Origin: Lycocorax pyrrhopterus obiensis
Lineage: Eukaryota > Chordata > Aves > Passeriformes > Paradisaeidae
Length of the DNA: 64,000 nucleotides
Direction: 5' to 3'
NCBI GenBank assembly: GCA_014706295.1
Contig: JACSVZ010000004.1
Span: 3,476,138-3,540,137 of the forward strand
Part shown: in pieces, positions 26,440 through 37,775 of the stretch
Layout: each line of letters opens with the position of its first letter
Numbering within the stretch: position 1 is the first letter of the stretch
Notes under the pieces: model-generated
Database searches by the model: none
What the model was told of the DNA's origin: nothing
Seen by the model: only the letters and a program-made list of their open reading frames with translations
Position numbers and translations under genes: made by a program

Positions 26440-26790
26440 ACAACTGAATATTAAATTCTGTTAGCACTTGGAGTTATTCAGCAGCAAAGAGCTTTAAAGA
26501 AACCAAAGCAATTCAGGTTTAACAACCAAAGAAAAAAGAGAGAATGTGTAGAACTTTAAAAATCTGAGCATTTTCTCAAGACACTCAGTAAGTATTATGT
26601 TCTTGGTCAATAACATTGCCTTTATAATCATATTGACAACGTGTGCAGAAATGAATGTGGCATGACAAATTGCAATTTAATGTCAAATGACAATAAAACA
26701 GCCAGAGATCATTCAACTGAAACAAAATATCACTTTAATTAAGCATTGCACAGGACAGCTGTAACAAATATGTTATTAACACGTAAAGTA
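26440..26790. promoter_or_regulatory. Candidate conserved noncoding element
   Basis: Unique, repeat-free, CpG-poor DNA dense in short AT motifs: a GACAAATTGCAATTTAATG block near 26662-26680, TGTCAAATGACAATAAAAC just after it, and TTTAATTAAGC near 26734. AAATTGCAATTT is a perfect 12-base palindrome containing a TTGCAA core. The pattern is typical of homeodomain, POU and C/EBP-type enhancer DNA. The assignment rests on texture only. Confidence 0.35.
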
Positions 26791-28084
26791 CTCCGTTTCA
26801 GGTAAGGCTCATGCTATAAGAGAGCAAGTTCAGAGCCGGGGCTGACAGTGCGTATTTCACTCATCCCACTGTGCCGAGGTACGGCAGCGTGTATAATCAG
26901 ATCCAGTTGCCCTTGAAGCCAAAAGGGAGCCTTTCCATTTAAACGACTCATGAGTTACCACACATACTGAATTTGAGGCAAGACTTGGAAGAATGTGCTC
27001 TTAGGCTTAATGACACAGTTGCCTGTTGGGTTTGGTCTCTTTTTTACAGAGCCGTGAACCTCAAAAAAATTTGGTCATTTAATTTCTGGGGCTTCTCCCA
27101 ACTCTCTGAATCTCTAGTGCCCACAGCATAAGCCTGAAAATCTCATGGACAGGCTTTCCCATGTGGGTTTTGGAGCCCAGTCGACTGGGGAGCAGAACCC
27201 AAGACCTTGCTTGTTTGTGAATTAGATGGCATCAGGGTACGTGTTGTATAGACACCTGAGAGCAAGAAGATAGTGAAAGCCAGGAAGCGTGGATCTGTGT
27301 AAGTGCAGAAAGGCATTGACAGAATTAATACCAAACCCTTAAAACACTTTTCTGATCTTTAAGATGGTTCTTGTTTAATCTTCTCATTTCCTTCTAGTTT
27401 TCCTGAATAGACTGATACAAAAAGCTGAAATACAGTGAAAGAGCTACTTACTTTTGTACTGTTATCAAGATTTTTGGCAGCCAGTTTCATCAGACAAACT
27501 TCAATTGGTGTTTGGTTTCTTTAGGATGGATATTTGCATGAAATTTAATATTTTTTAAAAAATCCATGTTTTACTAGGGTATGGGAGAAATGACTGGTGT
27601 CAAGGCTTGGTAAGAGCCAGACGAAAAATCCACACTCTGTATCTCGTTCTTCAAGTTTTAAGTTAGGGAGGAACAAGCAAGCTGTATGTACAGGCTGTGA
27701 GAAACAACCCCAAAGTAATTAAGGTAATTAAGCACTTTTAGGTATCGGACAACTCCCTTATATTAATTTATATGCAAAGAAAAATTGAAATGTGGCTTGA
27801 TAACTCCACAAAGACCATGAAACTCCCAGAGTGGCCAGCTCAGCAGGATGTCTTTTTGTTTCCTGACTTTGGGTTCAGCATTCAAAACAATTAACATGAG
27901 AGTTACATTGTGTGAAACACATACGAGTGGATGTACACATGTGCCATTTGCAAAGGGTTTCATCACAACCCAGCTAAATAAATGCCACTGCTTGTGTTTT
28001 GAATCAAGCCCTCAAGGTGTTCAGTCATTCCAGCCTCGAGCTGTGCTGTTCCTACCTGAAAGCTGTCTCTCTAAATAGCTGAGT
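26791..28084. other. Noncoding DNA, no gene seen
   Basis: No exon or repeat family was recognised. Short open frames (up to 76 codons) are on both strands and featureless. Confidence 0.5.
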
Positions 28085-28265
28085 GTCAGGTTTCCCCATG
28101 GAAACAGAGTTGATGCATCTAATAAATAACAATGTGTCGCCTGGAACTGTTGCATCTTCTCTGATGAAGTGCATCAAAAAATGTGAGCATTATTGTTTTC
28201 GATGTCCATTGCATCACCATGCAGAAATTTTCAAGTGATGAATGCACTGAATGAGTTTTGCTGCA
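28085..28265. promoter_or_regulatory. Candidate regulatory block with RFX-like palindrome
   Basis: An inverted repeat GTTTCC-CCAT-GGAAAC (28090-28105) resembles an RFX X-box half-site pair with a longer spacer, and it also offers GGAAA (NFAT-type) cores. Four TGCATC motifs follow within about 100 bases (28114-28119, 28151-28156, 28170-28175, 28210-28215). The first sits in the palindrome GATGCATC. A TCAAGTG NKX2-type site lies at 28231-28237. No repeat or coding frame explains the recurrence. Confidence 0.4.
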
Positions 28266-29192
28266 GCACTTCTAGATTCAGAGGAAAAACACGTCATGTG
28301 GCTGGATGCGTATGGAATATTGATGAAATGTTTTGTAATCTCTTGTCAATTTAGGAAGTCTTTGTGAAATGGAAGAGTTCTTCATCACCCTTACTCTCTG
28401 GGTGTTGGTCCTCTCACACCATGGATAGTCCAGCATAACAAGAGTAATTTTATGTCAAATTTGAGAGTTATAAGGGAGTTGGTGTGGCCATCACTCCATG
28501 GTGAGAAAAGCAGGGATGAACTGTAGGAGAGGAATAGGTAAGGAGAGGGATGTTGCCTCCTTTTTTTGTCCTGTAGAATATTCCATTAGTTTGATGCAAG
28601 ATGGGGGCTTTTTCCCAGTTTTTCTTCTTGTACTTGAGTTTAGTAAAAAAAAGACATTTTAGACATTTCTACATCTTGTGAAACTGCTTTTTCAACTATT
28701 TCTTAATTTACTAATTGTCTTCACTCTTGGTGGAAACATCCCCTTTATCCATTGACAACATCTGATTAGGTCATTTTGTTTTTCCAGAAAGAAATTATGT
28801 ATGCCGATTTTAAATTTTTTTTATTCTCTCGTGTCCCCTTAACAGAAACTTTTATCTACAGTTTGAGCATGCCTACCTAATTTGCTGCTCTAAATTTTAG
28901 CTACCATTCCCTTTTTTATCAAAGTCATCATGTGGTGCTGCAGGCTTAAACTCTTCAGTCACTGTTCTTACTATAAAGAAGGCAGGCAAACGAGTTAGAG
29001 GGATTTGGTGAACTGTGCAATATTTGGGGAACTGTAACTTGTAGTCGTCTGACTTCATATATGCCAGATATGACCTATTAATTTGGAAGGTGATTTTTCT
29101 TGCTGACAGAGTTTGAATTTTGAACCAAAATAAGGCTTGGAAAGGACTAAAAGATTGAGAGCTTGCTAAATTGTTGGTCATCCTTTAATTAT
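28266..29192. other. Noncoding DNA, no gene seen
   Basis: Unique AT-leaning DNA. A 94-codon open frame at 28897-29181 (minus) has no family features. Confidence 0.5.
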
Positions 29193-29476
29193 TCACAGAA
29201 TGGATCAGATTGGAAGGGACCACAATGGGATGTCTGAATCCTCCCTGCCCAAGCAGGGTCATCCCAGAGCACATGGCACAGAAGCTGGTCCAGATGCTTC
29301 TGGGACATCTCCAGTGAGGGAGACTCCACAGCACTGGGTGATCTGTTCCAGTGCATGGTCACTGCACAGTAAGGAACCTCTTCCTCATGTTCAGGTGGAA
29401 CTTCCTGTGCCTCAGTTTCTGCCCGTTGCTCTCGTCCTACTGCTCGGCACCACCAAGCAGAGCCTGGCTCCATCAA
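29193..29476 (-). mobile_element. CR1 LINE 3' end
   Basis: The plus strand starts with the inverted tail TCACAGAATGG, then TTGGAAGGGACC, AAGCAGGGTCATCC, GGAGACTCCACAGC, TGTTCCAGTGC, a CTCATGTTCAGGTGGAACTT block and CTGGGC-like ACCACCAAGCAGAGCCTGG, and loses similarity after about 29476. This is the CR1 3' region in reverse, about 285 bases, truncated at the element's 5' end. It differs from the 12571-12836 copy in internal sequence, so it belongs to another subfamily. A 151-codon open frame crossing it (29200-29655 plus) is a by-product. Confidence 0.9.
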
Positions 29477-30561
29477 CTATTAATGCCCCTGCGAAATGTG
29501 GGCATTTTCTTTCTTCTCTACAGTGTCCTGTAAAGAGTTTATATAAGGGTGTGTGTTTCTGGTATGATGGAAATACAATCCGCGAGGATGGACTTACAGT
29601 CCGACATTTTGACAGGAGTGACCTGAATGTCAAATACAAGTTACTTCCAACATAGCTGGAGTTTGAAAGATGTTCAATTATAGCTTTAGGAGAGACAAAG
29701 TTGCCTGGCCATAACAACTGGTGGAAATGCTTCTTTTAAAATCTAGACATAGGAGTGAAAAGGGAAGAATTAGTCACTGATGTTCAGTGTCCCGTCCCAG
29801 GGCCAAGGCATTAGACTTGAATTTAAAGCAGCCTTGTGGGACAAGCGAATGTAGTCAAATGCTGGACAGTGACTAAATGTGTTGTTTTACCTTTGCTGTC
29901 TGAGAATCCTTGGACTAAAACAGCAGCCTAAATCTTTGGGACATGATATGACAGTTATTTGCAAAATGATTAATGTTTACAAAATTAGCATAAAGAAAAA
30001 CAGGCCCTCTTGCTCTCTTTCTTTTGTGTGTGTAGCCCTGCCTTTTAAACTAGTGGTATGTAAGAAAAAGTCTAATATTTAAAAAAAAGAAAAAAACCTA
30101 AATTTGGTCCATTCCCTCCCCAAAACCCATTTACTATCCAAACAGAAGCTTTTGACACAATCTTTTCGATCAGCTCTACAGAAAGTTTTCGGAAATATTT
30201 GGTGGTGCTTTGAGCAATCTCTCTAGACAGATTTGTTTGGAGGTATTGCAATTGATAGTTTAGGTGAGTGCTAAATAACTGTGGCTTTCCCTTTTTCTAA
30301 ACAAACATGATGTGATGTGTTTTCCAATTACACTTCTAGTTGCAGTGGTTACCATTTTAGAAGAACCATCTGCCAACTGTTACCATACTGTGGTATCTGA
30401 GGTCCCACACTTACTTCCTATTCTGAGGACAGAGCAGACTACACTATCTCTTACAGAACTTTGAGGCAAAAGTTGATTAATGTTGACTTTTTAATGGTAA
30501 CCACTGTGATTTTTTTTTTATTCCTATAATTCATGGTATTATGCATAATAATAATATGAAT
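29477..30561. other. Noncoding DNA, no gene seen
   Basis: Unique sequence without an exon or repeat family. AT content rises towards the tandem duplication at 30564. Confidence 0.5.
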
Positions 30562-30563
30562 AT

Positions 30564-30652
30564 CACTGAATTATTTATAAACTTATGTTGGTAAATAATA
30601 ATGAGGTAATAACAGTGAATTATTTCTATATTTACACCAGTAAATAATGAGG
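30564..30652 (+). repeat. ~49-bp AT-rich tandem duplication
   Basis: Two diverged copies (30564-30606 and 30613-30652) share CA[CG]TGAATTATTT at the start and TAAATAATGAGG, with a small insertion in copy one, at the end. Start-to-start offset is 49 bases. Middle positions are more diverged. It is a local tandem duplication unrelated to the flanking CR1 and MIR. Confidence 0.75.
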
Positions 30653-31620
30653 AAGAGAATCATTTAGAGCAGGCTCAGTGTCTCACTAGCCTACACCAAT
30701 TAAAGCATGTTTGCAAATGTATTTTCATGCCAAAAGAACAGAGCTGCCTTGGGGAGGTTTTAGATTCCAGAAAACATTTAGAGGTTATAATGTTCAAGCA
30801 AAGCCCCAGTATGATGGTGTAGCAGCAGTTGCTGCCACCATCTTTGGATATATAAATGGAAGTGAAAGAGAGGAGCTGCGTTTACTGACACTTTGCATTG
30901 CTGAGACTCCTGCCAGGACACGCAGTTTGGGTTTCCACTTTTGAGGATGTTGAGGTGTGAGAGTGCAGCAAATAGCTGTAGGAAACCCCTGAAGGTGATA
31001 GAGATGAGAGACCTCCTCTACTCATTGTTGCAGAAAAGAAGATTGAAAGGTAGCTTGACTTGAAGAAACTCTCAGGGGAAGAAAGTACCAAGCAATACAA
31101 AATTGTTTAATTTGGTGGATAAATGATGCAAAACAGAACTAGTATCAGGAAGCTGAAATGAGACAAATGTAAATTGGAAATGTAGGTGCCTCTGGAATGA
31201 ATAACTGCTCAAACAAACTGCCAATATGAGAGGTAGATTTTTGTGCTTTGAAATTAAGACAGAAGGCTGTTTACTAGAAAATAGTTTCCTGTGGTAGAAG
31301 CACAGTGGATAAATAAAAAGCCCTTAAACTCACCTGCTCGGAGTTTTCCACACATAAAGGAGCCAGCTACGTATGCCTACATTAGCAGTGGGTAAACTCT
31401 GTTTTTCTGCATCTATCTGTAGCTGAGCATGTGATTTTGGATGAACGCAATTAGCAGAGTTTACTACAAGGGTAATTTCATCCGTGGCGTTTCGTAGCCT
31501 GTGATAAACAGTTCAGCCTGGACAAAGTTGTGTTTCCCCCAAACTTAAATTGCATGGAGCTGTTGCATGCAAGCAGTGTGTGTTGTGGGAGGTGTGGAAC
31601 GTGGGATGGAGACGAGGAGG

Positions 31621-31755
31621 GTCTGGGATCCATTTCCAGCCCTGCAACCAACTGGCCGTCTTCAGGCTATTCTTCAGCTGTCGGATCCCTGCTTTCCCAC
31701 TTATAAAATTGGCATAACAGTATTTACCTTGTTAAGGAAGCATGTCGTGATCTCC
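31621..31755 (+). repeat. MIR-type SINE relic
   Basis: The order of blocks follows the MIR/CORE-SINE family on the plus strand. A degenerate tRNA B-box region (GGGATCCATTTCCAGCCCTGC, about 31625-31645) is followed by CCAACTGGCCGTC (core), a degenerate middle, then CTTTCCCACTTATAAAATTGGC (31692-31713) and ATAACAGTATTTACCTTGTTA, the equivalents of 'CCCATCTGTAAAATGGG' and 'ATAATA..TACCT'. Divergence is heavy, as expected for an element older than the bird-mammal split. A 64-codon open frame covering it is accidental. Confidence 0.65.
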
Positions 31756-33516
31756 AGCTAAAAAATGTTAAGGGATATTACTATTTATTGTTGTGTTGCA
31801 TTTTTGTCTATATTTGCTCAGGTTTATTTCTTGACACTTCTGCAAATACTCCTGGCTTCTGCTCTGAAAGATTTCACAAGTTGCTGGATGGGAGCTGATT
31901 TTCTTAGTCTCTAGTTCAAAAGAGGGGAGGGTCCCCTTTTGGACTGGAGAAGAAGGTGAAAAATGTCACTTTTTTAATGGCCATGTCCTGCTGTGAATCT
32001 CTTGGATACGAGGGGGAAGTCAAAGTTGTAAAATGGGCATCTCCTGGAAAGGAGAAACATTGAGGAATTGTTTCTTTTGCTTTTATAACTCAGTTCTGAG
32101 AGAAAATTTTTCCTTTAAAGCTGTTGTGTTACTTAAAATATGAATGAGATTGCTTCCTGTAACCGTGGGAGATGCATTAGATAGGGATGTCTGCCGGCGT
32201 GGGACAGGAGTGGGTCAGAAGAAAGTGGTGATTGTTTGACCACCTGCCTGATTCAAGGTGCTCAGCTGAAACTGGCCACGGGTGGCCTTTTTCCAAAGGC
32301 ATTTAAATGACTCAAAGGCACGAGCCCCACTGATTTCCAGTCTCGCGCAAAACACTGCTTCAGGAGCTCGGTTGGCATCCTCCTCCCATTACCTAAGGTA
32401 GGTTCAGGCAACAGGGGACCCAGCAGAAATAACATCAGGAGGGACATCTTCTGTGCCACGTGTCCCGGCATGTCAGCTTGAAACACTGCCTGTGAGATGA
32501 AGAGTAATGCAAAAAGCCGACTAGTTTGTGAGCAGCTGCCGTGCCTGAAAAAGCGGATGAAGCTGTCATCTAAAAATCGTCAGCTGCATTTTGAACTCTG
32601 TTATTGGAGCAAGGGTATTTTTGAAGAAAGAAAAATGAAACAAAAAAGGCATAAAATGGAGTAAGTCCTTTTGGAGAAACTTTGGAGAAGCCAAACTCCA
32701 GCTTTGAAAATTTTTCCCCACCACAACTATCATTAGCCAAGTTGTAATCCGTGCGAAAACTGAGACAAGTTAAATGGTAGCAGAGCTATTAAGCATGGCT
32801 AGAACAAGGCTTTTGCAGAAGGAAAAGCAAATCCCCATGGGATTTCGTACCTGCAGAGCTCGTGGCCTTTTATCTTTCATTAGCAGATATTGTGTGTTAT
32901 TGGACAGTACCTTGTGCAGTTTCTTGCAGGAACATTTAATCAAATAATCTACTCTTCTCCCAGGCGGCTTAGCCCACTGCAGTTTTATAGTTACCCACTT
33001 CAGCTGGAACAGTTCCTTTCAGCTGTAAAAGCAAATAGGCAACATGGAAAAAAGTCTCGTTTTATCAAAACAGACAGAACTATTCCAGCTGCTGATATTA
33101 AGGTAAAAATAGCAAGGTTAAATGTTAAACAACCTCTGAGTGGACTTTTATAACTACAAAGAAAGCCAGACCAGTTGCTCTGAAAGCACTTTCCATTAAA
33201 AAAAAAAAAATCTTGTTTTAGTTCTCAAAAGAAAATTTATTTTCCCCCATTGCTGATGATTAAATACAGTGGAAAGTAGTTCCCTTGATAACAAATATAT
33301 CAGTAACGTGTGGTGCTTCCTGCCCCAGCATCTTGTAACTCACAAAAGTTTCCATGGCTAGATTTGAATACTCAAAGTGCTAATAATGTCTGCTAGTCAG
33401 CCTTCCTACTGCTCAGAAAATTTCACTCCTGTGGCTTTTTGGCTTGTTTTGAGAAATCACTGTAGAGGTTAGTGAACTTTTCAATGTGTTGGTATTTAAA
33501 CTATGGTCAGACAGTG
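31756..33516. other. Noncoding DNA, no gene seen
   Basis: Mostly unique. It includes one weak ancient-repeat fragment at 32289-32345. An 87-codon open frame at 32890-33153 lacks family features. An A12 run occurs near 33199. Confidence 0.5.
32289..32345. repeat. Possible ancient amniote repeat fragment
   Basis: The segment runs TTTCCAAAGGCATTTAAATG, ACTCAAAGGCACGAG and CCCCACTGATTTCCAGT. It resembles an old repeat I recall from reptile genomes in which 'AAAGGCATTTAAGTGACT' precedes 'GTCCCATTGATTTCAATG'. It is too short and diverged to be sure. Confidence 0.35.
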
Positions 33517-33580
33517 AAGGGAAAAAAAAAGGAAAAAGAAGAGAAGAAAAGAAAAGAAAAGAAAAAAAATAAGAAAGAGA
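33517..33580. repeat. A-rich (GAAAA)n microsatellite
   Basis: A purine-only tract with repeated GAAAA units (33546-33561 is regular) inside a longer A-rich stretch with G interruptions. No retroposon body lies upstream, so it is read as a simple repeat and not as a poly(A) tail. Confidence 0.9.
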
Positions 33581-36369
33581 CTAAAAAAGTTCATGAAAAG
33601 AAATTCCCGCTTAATAATTGTTTATATGACCATTTGCATGGGAATTGAACTGATTGTGAAACCTCCACATTAAAAAGGAATTCCTCTGACTCTTAACGTA
33701 TCTTGAAAAATATAGTGCATTAAATGAAAAGATGCTTAAAACAATGCTGGGGTTTTGTTCCAGAGAAACATTTGGGCACTTTCACTGGGAAAGGAGGTTA
33801 AAAGGTTGTCAATGCTTTCTCCAGGGGCTCTGTCTGACAGTGAACATGTGTTTCCTCCCTTTAATCGGCTCGCCAGTAGCCAGAAAGCTGCTTGTTTTCT
33901 GCAGAGGTTGTCAAAAATGATTTCAGTCTGGAGACGATGAATGATAAAAGAGGTTTTCAAACACAGTTTTGCACTGTAGCATTTGCAGTCCCAGAGAGGA
34001 TGGATTGTATTACAATCTCAGTGCAAAGGGCCATGTTCCCGTAGCAAGAAAACAGGGCCTCGTTCAACCTGTTTGATGCTCCCACTTACCTTTCAAACTT
34101 GAAAAACTGAAGCTGGACCTCAACTAAAGAAAAAAAAAAAAAGAAAAATATCATCCCAAGAGTGTGTTCCTTCTCTCTGGTAAATTGAGTGGTTTGCCTT
34201 TAGTAAAATTTCAGGTTTTCTCTTGCTGTTCCTGGGTGTCACATTTCCTTCAGGAGTTTATAGAGTGCTGCTTCTTTTCCTGGATATTTTATACAGTCCA
34301 CAGAGTTGTTCCTTCTGAAGTTAGCAATAAAACTTTCTCCACTAACGCTGAGCCTATGGTCCAAAGGTCTGGTGCCATAAAATACCAACTTACCTTAGTT
34401 TCTGCTGAAATCACCCTTTCAGACAGAACTCAGCATCTTCCTGAGATAAATACCTGTATGTATGCAGAAACCCAATTCTTTATTTTTGGGCAAGATTTTG
34501 AAAACTGTGTAAGTAATGCCAGCAAAAAAGATTTCACCTGCAGGGATTATTGCCAAATACAGGATCCAACAGGGGATTTATGAAGCTTGCTGGACTCTGG
34601 TACCATTTCCACTGATGGTATTGTTAACTCTCCAGAAATCCCATACATCAGGTATTATTTTTAAAAACACAAGTGTAATAACATCAGCGGTAAGACTTGC
34701 CTGTGACAGATGATTTTATCCCTGAACCCCTGCAGCCTATACCCAGTGCCTATGTGATGATTAGTTGCCTTGTCTCCCAAGCACATTGATTAACATGATG
34801 CTGGGTGTTCTGCCATTATATAAGCTGCTTTTTTTTTACCAGAAATTCTTTCTCCCCAAACTCCAAATCAGTTCAGTATTTAGTCCCACAGCATCAGCAA
34901 ACTGGTCTTTTCCAGCTTTTTCACTGCCAAATCCCATCTGATCTCTATGACCTTTCTCTTTACATGAATTCTGCCACAAAATCCTGCTTTTTTTCCAACC
35001 TTCCCATCAACTTCATCCATCCTTTTTTTTCTGTTTTGATACTCATGATTTTATCTATATTCTTCCTTGGCTTCTTCACCACCCTCAGTCAGAAGAATGT
35101 GAAGAAAGGAGCATCTGAGAGTGCTCTTCATCCCTCAATTCCACAGTACTGTGTTTTTAGGAGGGAAGGGCTCAGGAGCCATCCTTGCCGGCCCGTGCTG
35201 GGTTCGCCTCGTGAGGTTGGCAGTCAGTGGTAGGATGTCCCCTCTCCAGACTGGTGCTGGCTGTTGCTGGATTCATCTGTCCTGGCGGGAGCTAATTGTA
35301 GCTTTGCCAAAACTTGCGTGGAAAAAAGAGCTGACAGAGCAGTAGGAGTGGGAACTGCTTGCGGGGGATAACTGAGCTCAGCAAGTGCCCCGGAGTAAGG
35401 ACCGTGCAATGTGGGTCAGATGTATGGAAGGAAAATGGATTTTAGACATACTGAATGTGTTTGGTTGCTCGATGACACTTTCCATGTTTTTCTACTCTTT
35501 TCCTTTTCCTTGGCTTTTTAACTGAAAGAAAGGAGAATGGCAGAGCTTCTACCGCCAGTTTCAGCAATTCTCCTTTCAGTTCCATTGCGCTGCTCCTAAC
35601 AGGAACTTCCTGTTTACTTGCTACATTAAAAGGGATGTATATAAACAGGAGAGTCACAGAAATTACTAAATACTAGGCACAGAAGGTTTTTATTATCATC
35701 TTTTGAGTCTTGCACACAGGGAAAGCTTCATTCTTTCTTTTTTCTTTTTCTTTTTTCCTGGGCACAACTAAATTCCAAAATATTTCTCAGTGGTAACTTG
35801 TATTCCAGTCCTTATTATTTTTGACAATATTTTAAATAGTTTGAGTTGAATTTTTTGCCAAGAAAGGCAGGATGTCAGACAGCAACTGTATTGTGTAGAA
35901 CCAAAAAATTGAGTGTACACTCAAAGTATACTTGGGAAACCTGAACACAAAACTGGAAAACGTCTTTTTTTAATCTGGATGTGGTTACCATTCAAACAGT
36001 GTAATGTCGTCACTGGGAGGTTTTGCTGCACGTATGGTCAGCTTGGAAGTCTCCATTGGTGCCAGTCAGACGTATAACAGGTGCATGGACAGTTTCCTAA
36101 TGTGCTCTGAAGAACCTGTGCAAAACAAGAAACAGTGCATGTGTCTGGAAAGTCCCCATCTGTCCCAATAGCATCTTTGTCACGTCGCTCTCGACTAGTT
36201 CTTGGGCAGCACTTTTGAATATTTAAAACTCTGTCTCAACTCAAAATTTCATTGTGACCTTGGCCTTCTCAAAACTTTTCTCATACTAACCAAAGTAACA
36301 GGGAGAGACAAGGCAAAGGCAACACATCCCACCAGGAGAAGGTTCAACTCCTCCTCTTCCTGACACCGA
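33581..36369. other. Noncoding DNA, no gene seen
   Basis: Open frames of 139 codons (34164-34583 plus) and 142 codons (34805-35233 plus) are Phe/Ser-rich, begin at arbitrary ATGs and show no domain. An A-rich run lies at 34128-34147. No repeat family was recognised. Confidence 0.5.
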
Positions 36370-36590
36370 AATATTTGGTTAATGCCATAGATTTGGCTAA
36401 GTGGATTCAATCAACTGTTTTCACTCTATTATGGTTCATAATCCCTATTCAAGATGAAGTGCACTGCAGCCTAATGAATGTGGTAATGGAATCCTTGTGT
36501 ATGTTTTTCCACAGCGGGGTGCAGATTAGCATAAGTGTCATATTCTGTTGGCATGCCTGCTATTATATCTGAGGCGTTGCACACACTGGG
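36370..36590. promoter_or_regulatory. Candidate conserved noncoding element
   Basis: Repeat-free unique DNA with GGTTAATGCC, GATTCAATCA, CCTAATGAATG and GATTAGCATAAGTG motifs (OTX/PBX/NKX-like cores) in 220 bases. The assignment rests only on motif texture. Confidence 0.3.
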
Positions 36591-37329
36591 AATTTTTCAA
36601 CTGGATAATAATAAGATGAATATGGTATGCACATGCACATAGAACACAAGGGTTTTAGAAAGTGATCTATAATAAATCTCACCTGGAGGAGCATTATGAT
36701 AGATTAACTTTGTGTTTTGGCTTAAAAACACGATGTTTAAGCCAAGCGAATGGTAACACGAGTACAAAAGAATTAGATTAAATTTCATGCACAGTTTTAA
36801 AGAATGTTGTCATTTAGGGCAGCAGAGTGCTAAGAGTGCTCTGTAGGTCCTAGGGTTTTGTGTATTTGTGTATTCAAGTTCAGAAGTCTGGCTCAGATGT
36901 CCTTCCCGCTTGCTCAAAGCTGATTGTTACAGCTCCAAGAGTTGGCACATGGGTTGAGAAAAGCTTCTGGATTGTAGAAGATCACCATGTATGTGTCTCC
37001 TTAGGCTGTTTCTGTCAGTCTGTGAAGGATGAAAAGAAAAACCCAGCTATCTTTATTTCATTAGGACTTAGGTTTTACCTGCTGAACCGGCTCTTTTTCT
37101 CACAGGCTGAACCCACTAGGACGTAGCAGTTCATGCTCCAACAAAAATCCTTCCCAAAACAGAGTCAAGTGGCCGCCGTGGAGTGGTGTGTAGCATATGG
37201 TTTAGGTTTGACCTCTGAAATAAATTTTGCTCCAAATTGTAGGATGCAGTTTTAATTACTTAAGGCATTTTAGTTTTTCTCTGGTTGAAGAAACTCTTGA
37301 TGAATCTCCTTGCACATCACCTAGGAGAG

Positions 37330-37775
37330 ACAGCGCAGCTCATGATTAGTCCCAGAATTTATTACTTGATTATTGAAAGTGCAGGCCTGAGAAATTCATA
37401 CCACTTAAGAAATGGTTTAGTGTGACTAATCAAAGAGGTTTTCCTGGCACACGGGAAGTATCAATATATATAGACTAGTGTAGAAAGGCATATCTTTATG
37501 CTTTTAAGCATGGTGGCATGGTAACAGCTTAAACATATTAATCAGCCCAAGGTAAGTGCTGCTTCTGTATCGTATTTTAATCTGATTCTTTCTACAGCGC
37601 TAGAGAAATTATATCTGTGGCTACAATAATGTATAGAAAAGAAATTGTTTGCCAAGTGAATGAGACAATCAGACCAGTCATTCAGCCCTCAGAAATAACC
37701 ACAAATTTCATTTACCTTCATTATCAGTACATTTCTGCGCAATCACCAGTCAGACTATTTGAACTTTACTGAGAA
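37330..37775. promoter_or_regulatory. Candidate conserved noncoding element cluster
   Basis: Two AT-leaning unique blocks, about 37340-37450 and 37590-37775. They are rich in GATTA/TAATC-type homeodomain cores (for example GATTAGTCCC and CTAATCAAAG), with ACCACTTAAG and CCAAGTGAATG NKX2-like variants. No repeat signature or open reading frame is present. Confidence 0.3.

Noticed and set aside
29200..29655. 151-codon open frame on the plus strand
   Set aside because: Its first two thirds run antisense through a CR1 3' end, which contains no protein-coding region.
34164..35233. Two successive plus-strand open frames of 139 and 142 codons
   Set aside because: Different frames, Phe/Ser-rich from T-rich DNA, no splice logic joining them and no recognisable domain.
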